Of a stretch of DNA of 20,074 bases, positions 1 to 7,081 are shown piece after piece. How positions within the stretch are numbered: the first letter of the stretch is position 1; every line of letters begins with the position of its first letter. The notes beneath the pieces were generated by a model. That model saw only the letters and a program-made list of their open reading frames with translations. It did not search any database and was not told the origin of the DNA. Both the position numbers and the translations under genes were made by a program. Origin of the DNA: Lentisphaeria bacterium UBA7640 (GTDB lineage: Bacteria > Verrucomicrobiota > Lentisphaeria > Victivallales > Victivallaceae); the NCBI GenBank assembly GCA_002483765.1, contig DLIO01000055.1, positions 1 to 20,074 of the forward strand, written 5' to 3'.

Positions 1-1061
1 CCTCCAGATCAAGATTCCTGAAAATAGTCTTTTTCATGGAAAGTTCAGTAAAGTTTTTTAAAAGTCGCAAACATAAACAGACGATTGCTTTTCTCCATCA
101 GGGATTCAACTATGGTGATCATGGAGACGTAAACTCCCGTATCCCGAGCTATGAAGAGTTTCGCAATCAGAATTTTTTAGCGATTATTTGTGGTAGTAAA
201 GGCACTGTTCAATATAATCGGTCCGTTAAACACTATCCAGAACTTTATATTGGAATGCCAGCTCTTACAAAAGAATTAATGTATGTTTCAGAAGTGCTAC
301 TGGCGAATGATGGGAAGGGGGTAGCTTCTCCAACTGGTATAAAGTTGTTGGTCAAGGAAGATGGTAATGATATCTGGGTATTTGCCTGTAACGCCTCTCA
401 AATTGGCACCAAAGCGAAATTCACAATTCCTAGACTTAATGGAAGAAAACTACAGGTAATCTCTGAAGAGCGTTCGATAGTCTCCCAAGAGGATTCCTTT
501 GACGATGAATTTGAAAATTATCAAGTTCATATCTACACGACTAGTAACAAAAAATCTGGACTAAAGACTATCGAAATTATTTGTAATGAAATTGCCCAAG
601 TGAACCAGAAGCGACATAAATCTGGCAACTTGGCTTTTCAAATGTTTGAAGGTAGTGGAGTAAAAGTCACTGCCTCGAGCAATATGGGAAAAAACCGTCG
701 AGATGACAATGGCTTATGGCATATTGTCGATGGCATCTTTGATGAAGCTGAAGACGATCATTATAACACTTTAACATGGTCTGATGCGACTCCAAACGAG
801 TATCCGGATTGGATTGAGATAAGACTGCCAAGTGTAAAAAAAATTAGCAAGGTAATTGTATATCCAGTGAAAGAAAGTTTAAAGGATTACGAGGTTCAAG
901 CGTATATAAGTGGTAAATGGCAATCGGTGGATAAGGTATTTAATGAAAAAGCTAGAGTTATTACTCATGAATTCTTGCCAATAAGGACTGATCGTATACG
1001 ATTATGGATAACGGGAACCAATGGCCCTACAGCTCAAATAACTGAAGTCGAAATATATTAA
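1..1061 (+). CDS. Secreted glycosidase-like protein, C-terminal part (5' end outside window)
   Basis: The reading frame is open to the left edge (first full codon at base 3). The residues before the first ATG at 36, such as FLKIVFF, align with FMKIVVL in the homologous 960-residue protein at 2980-5862, so the ATG is internal and the gene continues outside the window. What remains corresponds to about residues 615-957 of that homologue. It holds the end of a TIM-barrel-like glycosidase domain (LHQGFNYGD, then NSRIPSYEEFRNQN, then PELYIGMP), a short beta domain, and a C-terminal F5/8-type-C (discoidin/CBM32-like) domain from about codon 210 (VKVTASSN, PDWIEIRLP, ITEVEIY). The acid/base DEP motif expected upstream is not in view. 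A LamG gene starts 15 bases after the stop, so the two are probably co-transcribed. The glycosidase role is inferred from fold-type motifs; the substrate is unknown. Confidence 0.8.
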   Translation, partial: SRSRFLKIVFFMESSVKFFKSRKHKQTIAFLHQGFNYGDHGDVNSRIPSYEEFRNQNFLAIICGSKGTVQYNRSVKHYPELYIGMPALTKELMYVSEVLLANDGKGVASPTGIKLLVKEDGNDIWVFACNASQIGTKAKFTIPRLNGRKLQVISEERSIVSQEDSFDDEFENYQVHIYTTSNKKSGLKTIEIICNEIAQVNQKRHKSGNLAFQMFEGSGVKVTASSNMGKNRRDDNGLWHIVDGIFDEAEDDHYNTLTWSDATPNEYPDWIEIRLPSVKKISKVIVYPVKESLKDYEVQAYISGKWQSVDKVFNEKARVITHEFLPIRTDRIRLWITGTNGPTAQITEVEIY

Positions 1062-1076
1062 AAAGGAATAGTAATT

Positions 1077-1805
1077 ATGAAGCAAATTCAATTATGGGTT
1101 GTTGTTTGTGCGTTTTTAGCAGGGTTAATATTATCTGCTGGCGATGACGGGCTCATTGGTAGCTGGCCTCTTAACGAAGGCGCCGGAAACATTTTCAAGG
1201 ATGTTCTAGGTAATAATAATGGCGAAATATTGTACGATATGCGTGGCATAAAGTGGGTTGAAGGCCGCAATGGCAAAAATCCTTTATTCTTTGGAAAGGA
1301 AGGCGAAAGAAACTCATTTGGTGCGGTAACGATTCCTGGAATTGGAAAGTATGATTTTAGCAAGGGAATAACAGTCTCTGCATGGATAAAATTTTCTTCA
1401 ACAATGAAACGTGAAGCTGTTTACGATATTGTATCAAATGCAACGGGAGACAGTGGCCCTGGTTTTAGGTTAATGATTCATTGGGGACGCTTACTTTTTT
1501 TATCAGGAGATGGCAAAAAAGCATTTAGCGCCATGACTACAGCAGCAAAGTTTCCATTTAAGGCTGAGATTTGGTACCATGTTGCCAGTACCTATGACGG
1601 GTCAATCTTTAAAGTTTATGTCGACGGAGTAAAGGCTGGTGAGAGCGAACCGGATCAAAAATTCACCAAAGGCAGTGATGATATTTCTATTGGTAGCTAT
1701 CGAAACGGCTATTATTATGGTTTTGATGGAATTGTTTCTGATGTGAAAATATATAATAAAGCAATAAGCCCTTTGGAGATAATGACTATAGCAAAAGGGC
1801 TATAA
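1077..1805 (+). CDS. Secreted LamG (concanavalin-like jellyroll) protein, copy 1
   Basis: 242 residues. It starts with a signal peptide (short basic start, hydrophobic stretch WVVVCAFLAGLILSA) and is otherwise one LamG/laminin-G-like jellyroll domain at about residues 25-240. Typical LamG landmarks are visible: GSWPLNEGAGNIFKDVLG at the start, ITVSAWIKF in the middle, WYHVASTYDGSIFKVYVDG, and GFDGIVSDVKIYNKAIS at the end. Such domains bind glycans or act as folding modules of secreted proteins; no catalytic residues are evident. The ATG has AAGGA at 1063-1067 with a 9-base spacer and lies just after the glycosidase-like gene. It is paralogous to 5880-6623 (same GSW.LNE opening and WV.G..GK.P.F segment). 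It may be a glycan-binding partner of the protein upstream, which is inferred from order and common secretion only. Confidence 0.85.
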   Translation: MKQIQLWVVVCAFLAGLILSAGDDGLIGSWPLNEGAGNIFKDVLGNNNGEILYDMRGIKWVEGRNGKNPLFFGKEGERNSFGAVTIPGIGKYDFSKGITVSAWIKFSSTMKREAVYDIVSNATGDSGPGFRLMIHWGRLLFLSGDGKKAFSAMTTAAKFPFKAEIWYHVASTYDGSIFKVYVDGVKAGESEPDQKFTKGSDDISIGSYRNGYYYGFDGIVSDVKIYNKAISPLEIMTIAKGL

Positions 1806-1859
1806 TAATGAGGCACGGAGGTATTATTATGACATAAAAACTCTCTCAAGCATGCAGGC

Positions 1860-1879
1860 CTGAAAAATAATATTTTCAG
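1860..1879 (+). other. Small hairpin after LamG copy 1
   Basis: CTGAAAA (1860-1866) and TTTTCAG (1873-1879) form a 7-bp inverted repeat with a 6-base loop, 54 bases after the LamG stop. No strong U-run follows, so it is a weak terminator at best. Its right arm is part of the 12-mer ATTTTCAGTGAA that recurs on the other side of the prepilin gene. Confidence 0.35.
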
Positions 1880-2023
1880 TGAATCGACTTCTTATATAAA
1901 AAATCACAATAAATTTTTCTAAAACACAACCATAACATTTTCGGAGAGATTATGGCGGGAAAAATTATTCAAAGACAATCGGTCTAGAAAAATAAAAATA
2001 AAATGTTTAGTGAAAACAACTTT

Positions 2024-2051
2024 TTGACACTAAACTATTACGAATTATCTA
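2024..2051 (+). promoter_or_regulatory. Possible sigma70-like promoter of the prepilin-like gene
   Basis: A perfect -35 hexamer TTGACA is at 2024-2029, followed 16 bases later by a weak -10, TATCTA (2046-2051). The expected start site would leave a leader of only about 10 bases before the ATG at 2070. The -10 match is poor, so this is a candidate only. Confidence 0.3.
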
Positions 2052-2069
2052 AAAAACTTAAGGTCTAAA

Positions 2070-2795
2070 ATGAACATAAAATATAAAGTTTTCACTCTTG
2101 TAGAACTCCTCATCGTGATTTCGATTATAGCAATTCTCGCCAGTATGTTGTTGCCGGCGCTACAAAAAGCTCGTGATAAGTCCAGGGCAATTTCTTGTAC
2201 TTCAAATCTAAAGCAATACGGTGCGGTCAATTCGCTTTATAATTCTGACAATCAAGAATATCTTCCACTAGGCAAAGAGCCTGGTAAAAATCCTTGGATC
2301 AACAATTTTTCTTTGTATTTCAATGGGAAAAACCAGTGGGACAAGAGTTCAATTTGGCGCTGTCCAAGTGAACCTGCTAACTTCGGTGCCTATGACAGCA
2401 GTTTGGGAGGACTAAAGGGACCGTTTGCGTTCCCACACTATTCGATCAATGCCCATTGTACTTCCACTATTGCGGGGTACGAGGCGAGTGGCTGTAAAAA
2501 ATTATCTCAAATCAAAAATCCTACCAAAATTATGCTCTTTACTGATAACCTAAATCGGAACAATGCCACGTGCCCTTTTATTACGTGGATTGCTTATCGG
2601 CACGGCGGAGATCCATACGCAACCACTAGTACAACAAGCCAAGGTAAATCAAACTTTTGTTTTATCGATGGCCACGTAGAGCCGTTAAATTTGCAACAAA
2701 CTAAACAGTGGTGGCATGGCAACCAATTTGCTTCCTACTTGCAGCAGCAAATTCTTTATGGATATAAATTTGACGGGACCAACTGCTCGTTTTAA
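2070..2795 (+). CDS. Prepilin-type / type II secretion pseudopilin-like protein with DGH motif
   Basis: 241 residues. The N-terminus has the classic prepilin signature: a short basic leader, then FTLVELLIVISIIAILASML. Glu12 is the conserved +5 glutamate, and the hydrophobic helix continues into ALQKARDKSRAISCTSNLKQ. The residue before the cleavage point is Val7, not the usual Gly. The C-terminal part carries the FCFIDGHVEPL motif (D200, G201, H202) preceded by RHGGD, typical of the H-X9-DG prepilin-processing-associated family that is greatly expanded in Lentisphaerae and Planctomycetes. These proteins are presumed to be exported pseudopilin-like or glycan-related proteins; their real function is not established. 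The gene sits between two copies of a glycosidase/LamG cassette, which suggests a role with secreted polysaccharide-degrading proteins. Confidence 0.9.
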   Translation: MNIKYKVFTLVELLIVISIIAILASMLLPALQKARDKSRAISCTSNLKQYGAVNSLYNSDNQEYLPLGKEPGKNPWINNFSLYFNGKNQWDKSSIWRCPSEPANFGAYDSSLGGLKGPFAFPHYSINAHCTSTIAGYEASGCKKLSQIKNPTKIMLFTDNLNRNNATCPFITWIAYRHGGDPYATTSTTSQGKSNFCFIDGHVEPLNLQQTKQWWHGNQFASYLQQQILYGYKFDGTNCSF

Positions 2796-2850
2796 CTTAC
2801 GTAAGAACAAAAAATTCATCTGCAGAGTGCATAGCATATTTGTGCCAGAT

Positions 2851-2871
2851 ACTGAAACGTGCATTTTCAGT
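2851..2871 (+). other. Small hairpin after the prepilin-like gene
   Basis: ACTGAAA (2851-2857) pairs with TTTCAGT (2865-2871) across a 7-base loop. The right arm and flank repeat the ATTTTCAGTGAA string seen at 1872-1883. No U-run follows. Confidence 0.3.
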
Positions 2872-2889
2872 GAAAAGGTTGAAAAGTTG

Positions 2890-2914
2890 GAGCCAATGAT
2901 TGGAAATTTGGCTC
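2890..2914 (+). terminator. Possible weak terminator hairpin after the prepilin-like gene
   Basis: GAGCCAA (2890-2896) and TTGGCTC (2908-2914) form a perfect 7-bp stem with an 11-base loop, followed by TTTCGCATTTT, which is only partly U-rich. It lies about 95 bases after the stop of the prepilin-like gene and 66 bases before the next start. It could end the prepilin transcript or attenuate readthrough into the next gene. Confidence 0.35.
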
Positions 2915-2979
2915 TTTCGCATTTTGCGTAAAAAGAACTATAGGTTTTTACATTAAAAATAAAATAAGGATTTTACAGA

Positions 2980-5862
2980 ATGAAATGGACAAAGTTTATA
3001 TTGATGATAGTGGCAGTTATTGCTGTTAATGCTGGCGCAATGGAATTGCCTGCCTTACAAATGACAAAGGCCGAATATCCCATAATTATTGATGGAAGAC
3101 TTGATGAACCAGCATGGAGCCAGACGCCAGTTTATGATGATTTCAAAACGATGGAAACTAACAAGTCAGTAGAGCGTCGTACTCAAGTGAGAATGCTTTA
3201 TACAGATACCGCGATAATCTTTGGTTTCAAAGCCTATGTTCCTGATGATAAAATACCTCTCAAAGAAATAAAGCGTGATGGCACGGGGATTACAAATGAG
3301 TGTGTAGAAATCATGCTTGACCCGACAGGAGGCGACGATGACTATTATCATTTCATAGTTAGTGCGACAAATGCCCAGCTTGATCGTAAATGCGAACAGG
3401 GTGGTTACATTGGTGATATCAGCTGGAATGCTGACTTTAAGAGTGCGGTGCATCGTGATAAAGATTTTTGGAGCTGTGAAATTAGTATTCCATATTGGGT
3501 ATTGGAAATGCGTAACTCTAATACAGCTTTTTGGAAGGTCAATATTTGCCGTGAAAGTGGAGGTGAACTCTCTTCTCTCGGCATTAAAGGACGTTTCAAT
3601 ACATCCGCAGCATTTAGACGCCTTAAAGCGCCATCCGTGGATATGAAACCGTTCTTTTGGGACATCAATGAGCCAATAATCGCGAGTCGCATAAAAGATG
3701 GGAAACTAGATGTTGACATAGCAACAAAAATAAACAATCTTACAACGGCATCACGTCAGGTAACTGTTACTTGTTCAATGCTCCCACCTGAAGGCAGACG
3801 TTTATTACAGAAAAACGTTCTAAATTTGTTTAGCCAAGTAGATTCCGAAGTGAAATTTCTGCCTATGCTGCTTGATAAGTCGGGAATCTATAAATGTACA
3901 ATTTCGATACGTGCTCAAGGAACCAATCGATTGCTCGCACGGAGAGAATTTTCACTACCTATAAGTTTTTTGCCATTGAGTATCCGCATTAATGACCCGC
4001 ATTATCGCCGAGCTATTTTCGTCACACAGAAGCTGGATTACGTGCGTTACTCAATAAAACTTGCACTGAATGCAAAAGAAATCGCCGACGCAAAAATGGA
4101 CTCAGGAGTACGTGTACTAGGCATGATTGAGCCAATTTGTAGCAGTACGGTTAGTGCTACCCCAGAAATGTCATTTGAATTTCCTGTAGACAAGCTGCCG
4201 GATGGCAAATTAGAAATTTTCGCCAAATTACATGATAAAACAGGGAAAGAAATGGCGGTTATTGTTGAACCAATCCGTAAATTGCCCTACAAAAAAAATG
4301 AAGTCTGGCGCGGTAAAGACCAAAATTGGTACGTAGATGGGGAAAAAATATTTTTACTTGCTGGCTGGAATTATCCGGGTTATCACTATCCGGAATATAA
4401 TGTTTTCATGGGAACAGGAGAGTCATGGGAAGGTATGTTTTTCAGCGGAATTGGTTTCGGACTGGCTGCTATTCAGGCTGAATTAAATAAAGGAGCGGCA
4501 ACCCCTAATATTCTAAATTTCTTTAGAGATAGAGTACGTAAAATTTCCAATAACCCATTACTTTTTGGCCATTATCTGGTAGATGAACCTGATTGCAAAG
4601 GAAGTACACGTGAACAGTTTGTTAAAATTGCCCAAGCGATAGCCGACGAAGATCCTTATCATCCAATTGTGATTTCTACTGGAAGTAATGGAATAATTAA
4701 TTATCCGGACTGTGGCGAAATTAACGGTTTTCATTGTTATCCCAATCCAGCTCCTGGAGAGTCAATGAGTAATTTCATGAAAATCGTAGTGTTAATGGAT
4801 AAAGCACGAGATTATTTTTCTAACAGTAACAATCCACAACAGAGTATCGCTTATCTACATCAGGGATTCAATTATGGCGATGTTTATAAACTCAATTCAC
4901 GGATCCCCAGTTATGAAGAGTACCGCAACCAGAATATTTTAGCATTGATTTTGGGAAGCCGCGGGTTACTACATTACAACCGTTATGTCAACGAATTTCC
5001 GGAGTTGTACATTGGTATGCCTGAATTGGTAAAAGAGCAAAAAATTATTGGAGAGAATGCAATCATCCAAGCGTCTCCTGTTGATATGCCGCAAGGTTCA
5101 GCACCGGAGTTACGATTGCTGGGTAAAGTAAATGGCGATGATTTATGGTTACTGGCCTGTAATGCATCATATGAGCCAATGGATTTTGACATTACTTGGG
5201 GCCAACTAAATAATCGAAAAATCCAAGTACTGAGCGAAAATCGGAGTATTTCTGTTAATGGTGGTAAATTCAAAGATAGGTTTGGTCCTTTCGAAGCTCG
5301 CGTTTATACCACCTCGAGCCACGATTTCAAACTAAAGAGCATAAAACAGATTAACGCTCTGATTGCCGCTGATTATGAAGCGCGACGCAAACCAAACAAT
5401 GTTGCTTTTCAGATTTTAGAAAATGAAAAATTGACTGTAAATGCGTCGAGCAACATATATGCGTCTGCAGGAAGACCGCAGAGCAATGCTTTATGGCATG
5501 TTACCAACGGTATTACTGCCGATCGCAAAAAAGGTCGTTATGACAAGGGTGTGCATGTCTTTTGTGACACAACACCAAACGTGGTACCTGACTGGATTGA
5601 GTTAACCTTCAAAAAACCAGTTAAGATCAATCGTGTTGTGGTTTATCCAGCAGAGAATTCGCTTAAAAATTACGAGATTCAAGTCATGTTAAAAGGCGAA
5701 TATCAAACTGTTGCTAAAGTTGAAAATGCCAGCGGATTAGCACAAGAGAGCATTTTTCCAGTAGTTACCACCAACCAAGTTCGGGTTTTTGTTACCGCCA
5801 ATAATGGTGCTTACACGCAAATTCACGAAATCGAAGTATATCAACCATCAATAGAAAAATAA
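2980..5862 (+). CDS. Large secreted multidomain glycosidase-like protein (CBM9-like + TIM barrel + F5/8 type C)
   Basis: 960 residues. Residues 1-20 are a signal peptide ending NAGA. About 28-215 looks like a CBM9-type carbohydrate-binding domain (IIIDGRLDEPAWSQTP, then VRMLYTDTAIIFGFKAY, ECVEIMLDP, FWSCEISIPYWVL). About 220-435 is beta-rich. About 440-690 resembles a TIM-barrel glycosidase domain: WYVDGEKIFLLAGWNYPG, then LLFGHYLVDEPD with Glu536 as a likely acid/base, then IPSYEEYRNQNILALILGSRG (E646/E647 region), which recalls the segment often seen in unclassified PVC glycosidase-like proteins. About 805-955 is an F5/8-type-C domain (PDWIELTF, NYEIQVML, IHEIEVY). A ribosome site AAGGAT precedes the ATG. 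The last third is paralogous to the partial gene at the left edge. Role: probably extracellular or periplasmic glycan cleavage. I cannot assign a GH family or substrate. Confidence 0.8.
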   Translation: MKWTKFILMIVAVIAVNAGAMELPALQMTKAEYPIIIDGRLDEPAWSQTPVYDDFKTMETNKSVERRTQVRMLYTDTAIIFGFKAYVPDDKIPLKEIKRDGTGITNECVEIMLDPTGGDDDYYHFIVSATNAQLDRKCEQGGYIGDISWNADFKSAVHRDKDFWSCEISIPYWVLEMRNSNTAFWKVNICRESGGELSSLGIKGRFNTSAAFRRLKAPSVDMKPFFWDINEPIIASRIKDGKLDVDIATKINNLTTASRQVTVTCSMLPPEGRRLLQKNVLNLFSQVDSEVKFLPMLLDKSGIYKCTISIRAQGTNRLLARREFSLPISFLPLSIRINDPHYRRAIFVTQKLDYVRYSIKLALNAKEIADAKMDSGVRVLGMIEPICSSTVSATPEMSFEFPVDKLPDGKLEIFAKLHDKTGKEMAVIVEPIRKLPYKKNEVWRGKDQNWYVDGEKIFLLAGWNYPGYHYPEYNVFMGTGESWEGMFFSGIGFGLAAIQAELNKGAATPNILNFFRDRVRKISNNPLLFGHYLVDEPDCKGSTREQFVKIAQAIADEDPYHPIVISTGSNGIINYPDCGEINGFHCYPNPAPGESMSNFMKIVVLMDKARDYFSNSNNPQQSIAYLHQGFNYGDVYKLNSRIPSYEEYRNQNILALILGSRGLLHYNRYVNEFPELYIGMPELVKEQKIIGENAIIQASPVDMPQGSAPELRLLGKVNGDDLWLLACNASYEPMDFDITWGQLNNRKIQVLSENRSISVNGGKFKDRFGPFEARVYTTSSHDFKLKSIKQINALIAADYEARRKPNNVAFQILENEKLTVNASSNIYASAGRPQSNALWHVTNGITADRKKGRYDKGVHVFCDTTPNVVPDWIELTFKKPVKINRVVVYPAENSLKNYEIQVMLKGEYQTVAKVENASGLAQESIFPVVTTNQVRVFVTANNGAYTQIHEIEVYQPSIEK

Positions 5863-5879
5863 AATAGAGGTCTTTTATT

Positions 5880-6623
5880 ATGAAAAAAATGATGATCACA
5901 TGGACAACGGCTTTATTGATATGTTCAACCGCCCTTGGCAACACGGAAGGAGTAACTTCTCCAGCGGGAAGTTGGTCGCTTAATGAAAGTAGTGGCACAG
6001 TGGTGAAAGATATCTCCGGCAATAAACTTGACGGTAAATACCTTAATATTGACAAGATTGAGTGGGTAGATGGGCCACAAGGCAAGGCGCCATACTTCAA
6101 AAATACCGGTGCACAAGTTGAAGCCCGGGCAATGGCGTCGGTGCCACTACCTGAAATGCTGGATTTGAATAAAGGCTTTACGTTAACAGCTAAAGTTAAA
6201 ACTCCAAAGGAACTTCATAGATCGCGACAATATGAAATCTTCAATTGCAGTGATACTTATAGCAAAGGAGCCGGCTTTCGAGTCTATATTTCATGGGGGA
6301 TGATTTACTTTATTAGCGGAAATGGTGAGAAATCTTCTTTTGCACGCAGCTTACCAGCAAATTCTCCCATTAGACCCGACTCTTGGTATAATATTGCTAC
6401 CACTTTTGATGGACAAAACGTGAAGGTTTACATGGATGGTGAGTTAGTTGCGGAGGCCGAAAATGTGGTTTTTGCTCCAGCGAAAAGGAAGGAGTTGCGT
6501 ATAGGTGCTACGGGAAGTGCAGCAGGTAGTGGTTATGGATTTGAAGGGATTATTTGCTCGACCGCACTTTATGCCCGTTCTTTGTCCGAAGTTGAAATAG
6601 CAGATTTGTGTCATGAAGAATAA
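5880..6623 (+). CDS. Secreted LamG (concanavalin-like jellyroll) protein, copy 2
   Basis: 247 residues. The signal peptide MKKMMITWTTALLICSTALG is followed by one LamG-like domain (GSWSLNESSGTVVKDISGN, then GFTLTAKVKT, WYNIATTFDGQNVKVYMDG, and GFEGIICSTALYARSLSEVE). The start has GAGG at 5867-5870 with a 9-base spacer and lies 17 bases after the stop of the large glycosidase-like gene, so the two are very likely co-transcribed. It is a diverged paralogue of 1077-1805 in the same position relative to its large partner. No catalytic motif is visible. It is probably a glycan-binding secreted protein; the ligand is unknown. Confidence 0.85.
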   Translation: MKKMMITWTTALLICSTALGNTEGVTSPAGSWSLNESSGTVVKDISGNKLDGKYLNIDKIEWVDGPQGKAPYFKNTGAQVEARAMASVPLPEMLDLNKGFTLTAKVKTPKELHRSRQYEIFNCSDTYSKGAGFRVYISWGMIYFISGNGEKSSFARSLPANSPIRPDSWYNIATTFDGQNVKVYMDGELVAEAENVVFAPAKRKELRIGATGSAAGSGYGFEGIICSTALYARSLSEVEIADLCHEE

Positions 6624-6748
6624 TAAATCTCTGTCTACCTTGAATTGGGTTCTTAATGTGAAGCATGAAAAGGCACCAAAAGCAAAGTGTTATTCTGCCG
6701 ATTAAGTGTTCAATGATATGGAACTTGAATTGTGAAAATTTTCATCAT

Positions 6749-7036
6749 GAGCGCGCCAAACAAAGGCTGTATAGTCTGAACTTGGGTGATCCGTTCGGTT
6801 CTTCACGAAGAAGTACTGCGTAGAAGCCGAAAAGGCGACGAAACGGGATGACTATCAGTTCATAGTAGTATGTGCCAGACGCATGTCGAAGGGACTGACA
6901 CAAGCACAATAAGAGAGGAAGGACTATGCTAACCGCTGAATTTGGAATAACAAAGGTAAAGCTGTCTCTTATAACTGAACATGCTACAAGAGATAAACAG
7001 TTAAGATTTACAAGTCTGAACAAGGATTTCATGTAA
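6749..7036 (+). mobile_element. Degenerate group II intron remnant (5' part)
   Basis: The 458-base gap 6624-7081 has no intact gene. Its right part looks like the 5' portion of a group II intron. A stretch rich in short GAA/GCGAC-type motifs (about 6750-6925) is followed by a strong ribosome site (GGAAGGA) and the first codons of an intron-encoded reverse transcriptase (6926-7036). GAGCGCGCC at 6749 is a loose match to the GUGYG-type intron 5' end, so the left boundary is only a guess. Catalytic domain V and the rest of the reverse transcriptase are absent. Bases 6624-6748 show only a perfect 12-base palindrome TGAAAATTTTCA (6733-6744); I see nothing else there. Confidence 0.42.
6926..7036 (+). 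pseudogene. N-terminal fragment of a group II intron reverse transcriptase/maturase
   Basis: A 36-codon frame starts at an ATG with GGAAGGA directly upstream (6917-6923). It contains ITKVKLSLITEHATRDKQ and then LRFTSL, the pattern that opens many group II intron-encoded proteins (K..LITE.A..D..L.FTSLAHLL). After FTSL the homology stops, and the frame ends at TAA 7034-7036, so the reverse transcriptase, maturase and endonuclease domains are missing. The family link is from memory of the N-terminal pattern and was not checked by search. The fragment lies 45 bases upstream of the next gene and is in the same direction. Confidence 0.55.
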
Positions 7037-7081
7037 TTATTACAAATAAAATTAACCCAATTATTAATAAGGAAACTTTAA

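Noticed and set aside
36..1061. Complete 341-residue gene starting at ATG 36
   Set aside because: The frame is open to the window edge and the codons before the ATG align with the homologue at 2980-5862, so the gene is 5' truncated by the window.
1952..1987. 11-residue frame with GGAGA upstream
   Set aside because: Too short and unlike any known peptide; the ribosome site spacing is only 4 bases.
2003..2068. 21-codon frame ending one base before the prepilin ATG (possible leader peptide)
   Set aside because: It has no ribosome binding site and contains the candidate promoter; short frames of this size are expected by chance in AT-rich DNA.
2716..2931. 71-residue frame overlapping the end of the prepilin-like gene
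   Set aside because: It mostly overlaps the prepilin gene in another frame and then runs through hairpins; no protein-like features.
6745..7032. 95-residue minus-strand frame in the 6624-7081 gap
   Set aside because: It is the antisense of the intron remnant; no ribosome site or domain pattern is visible.
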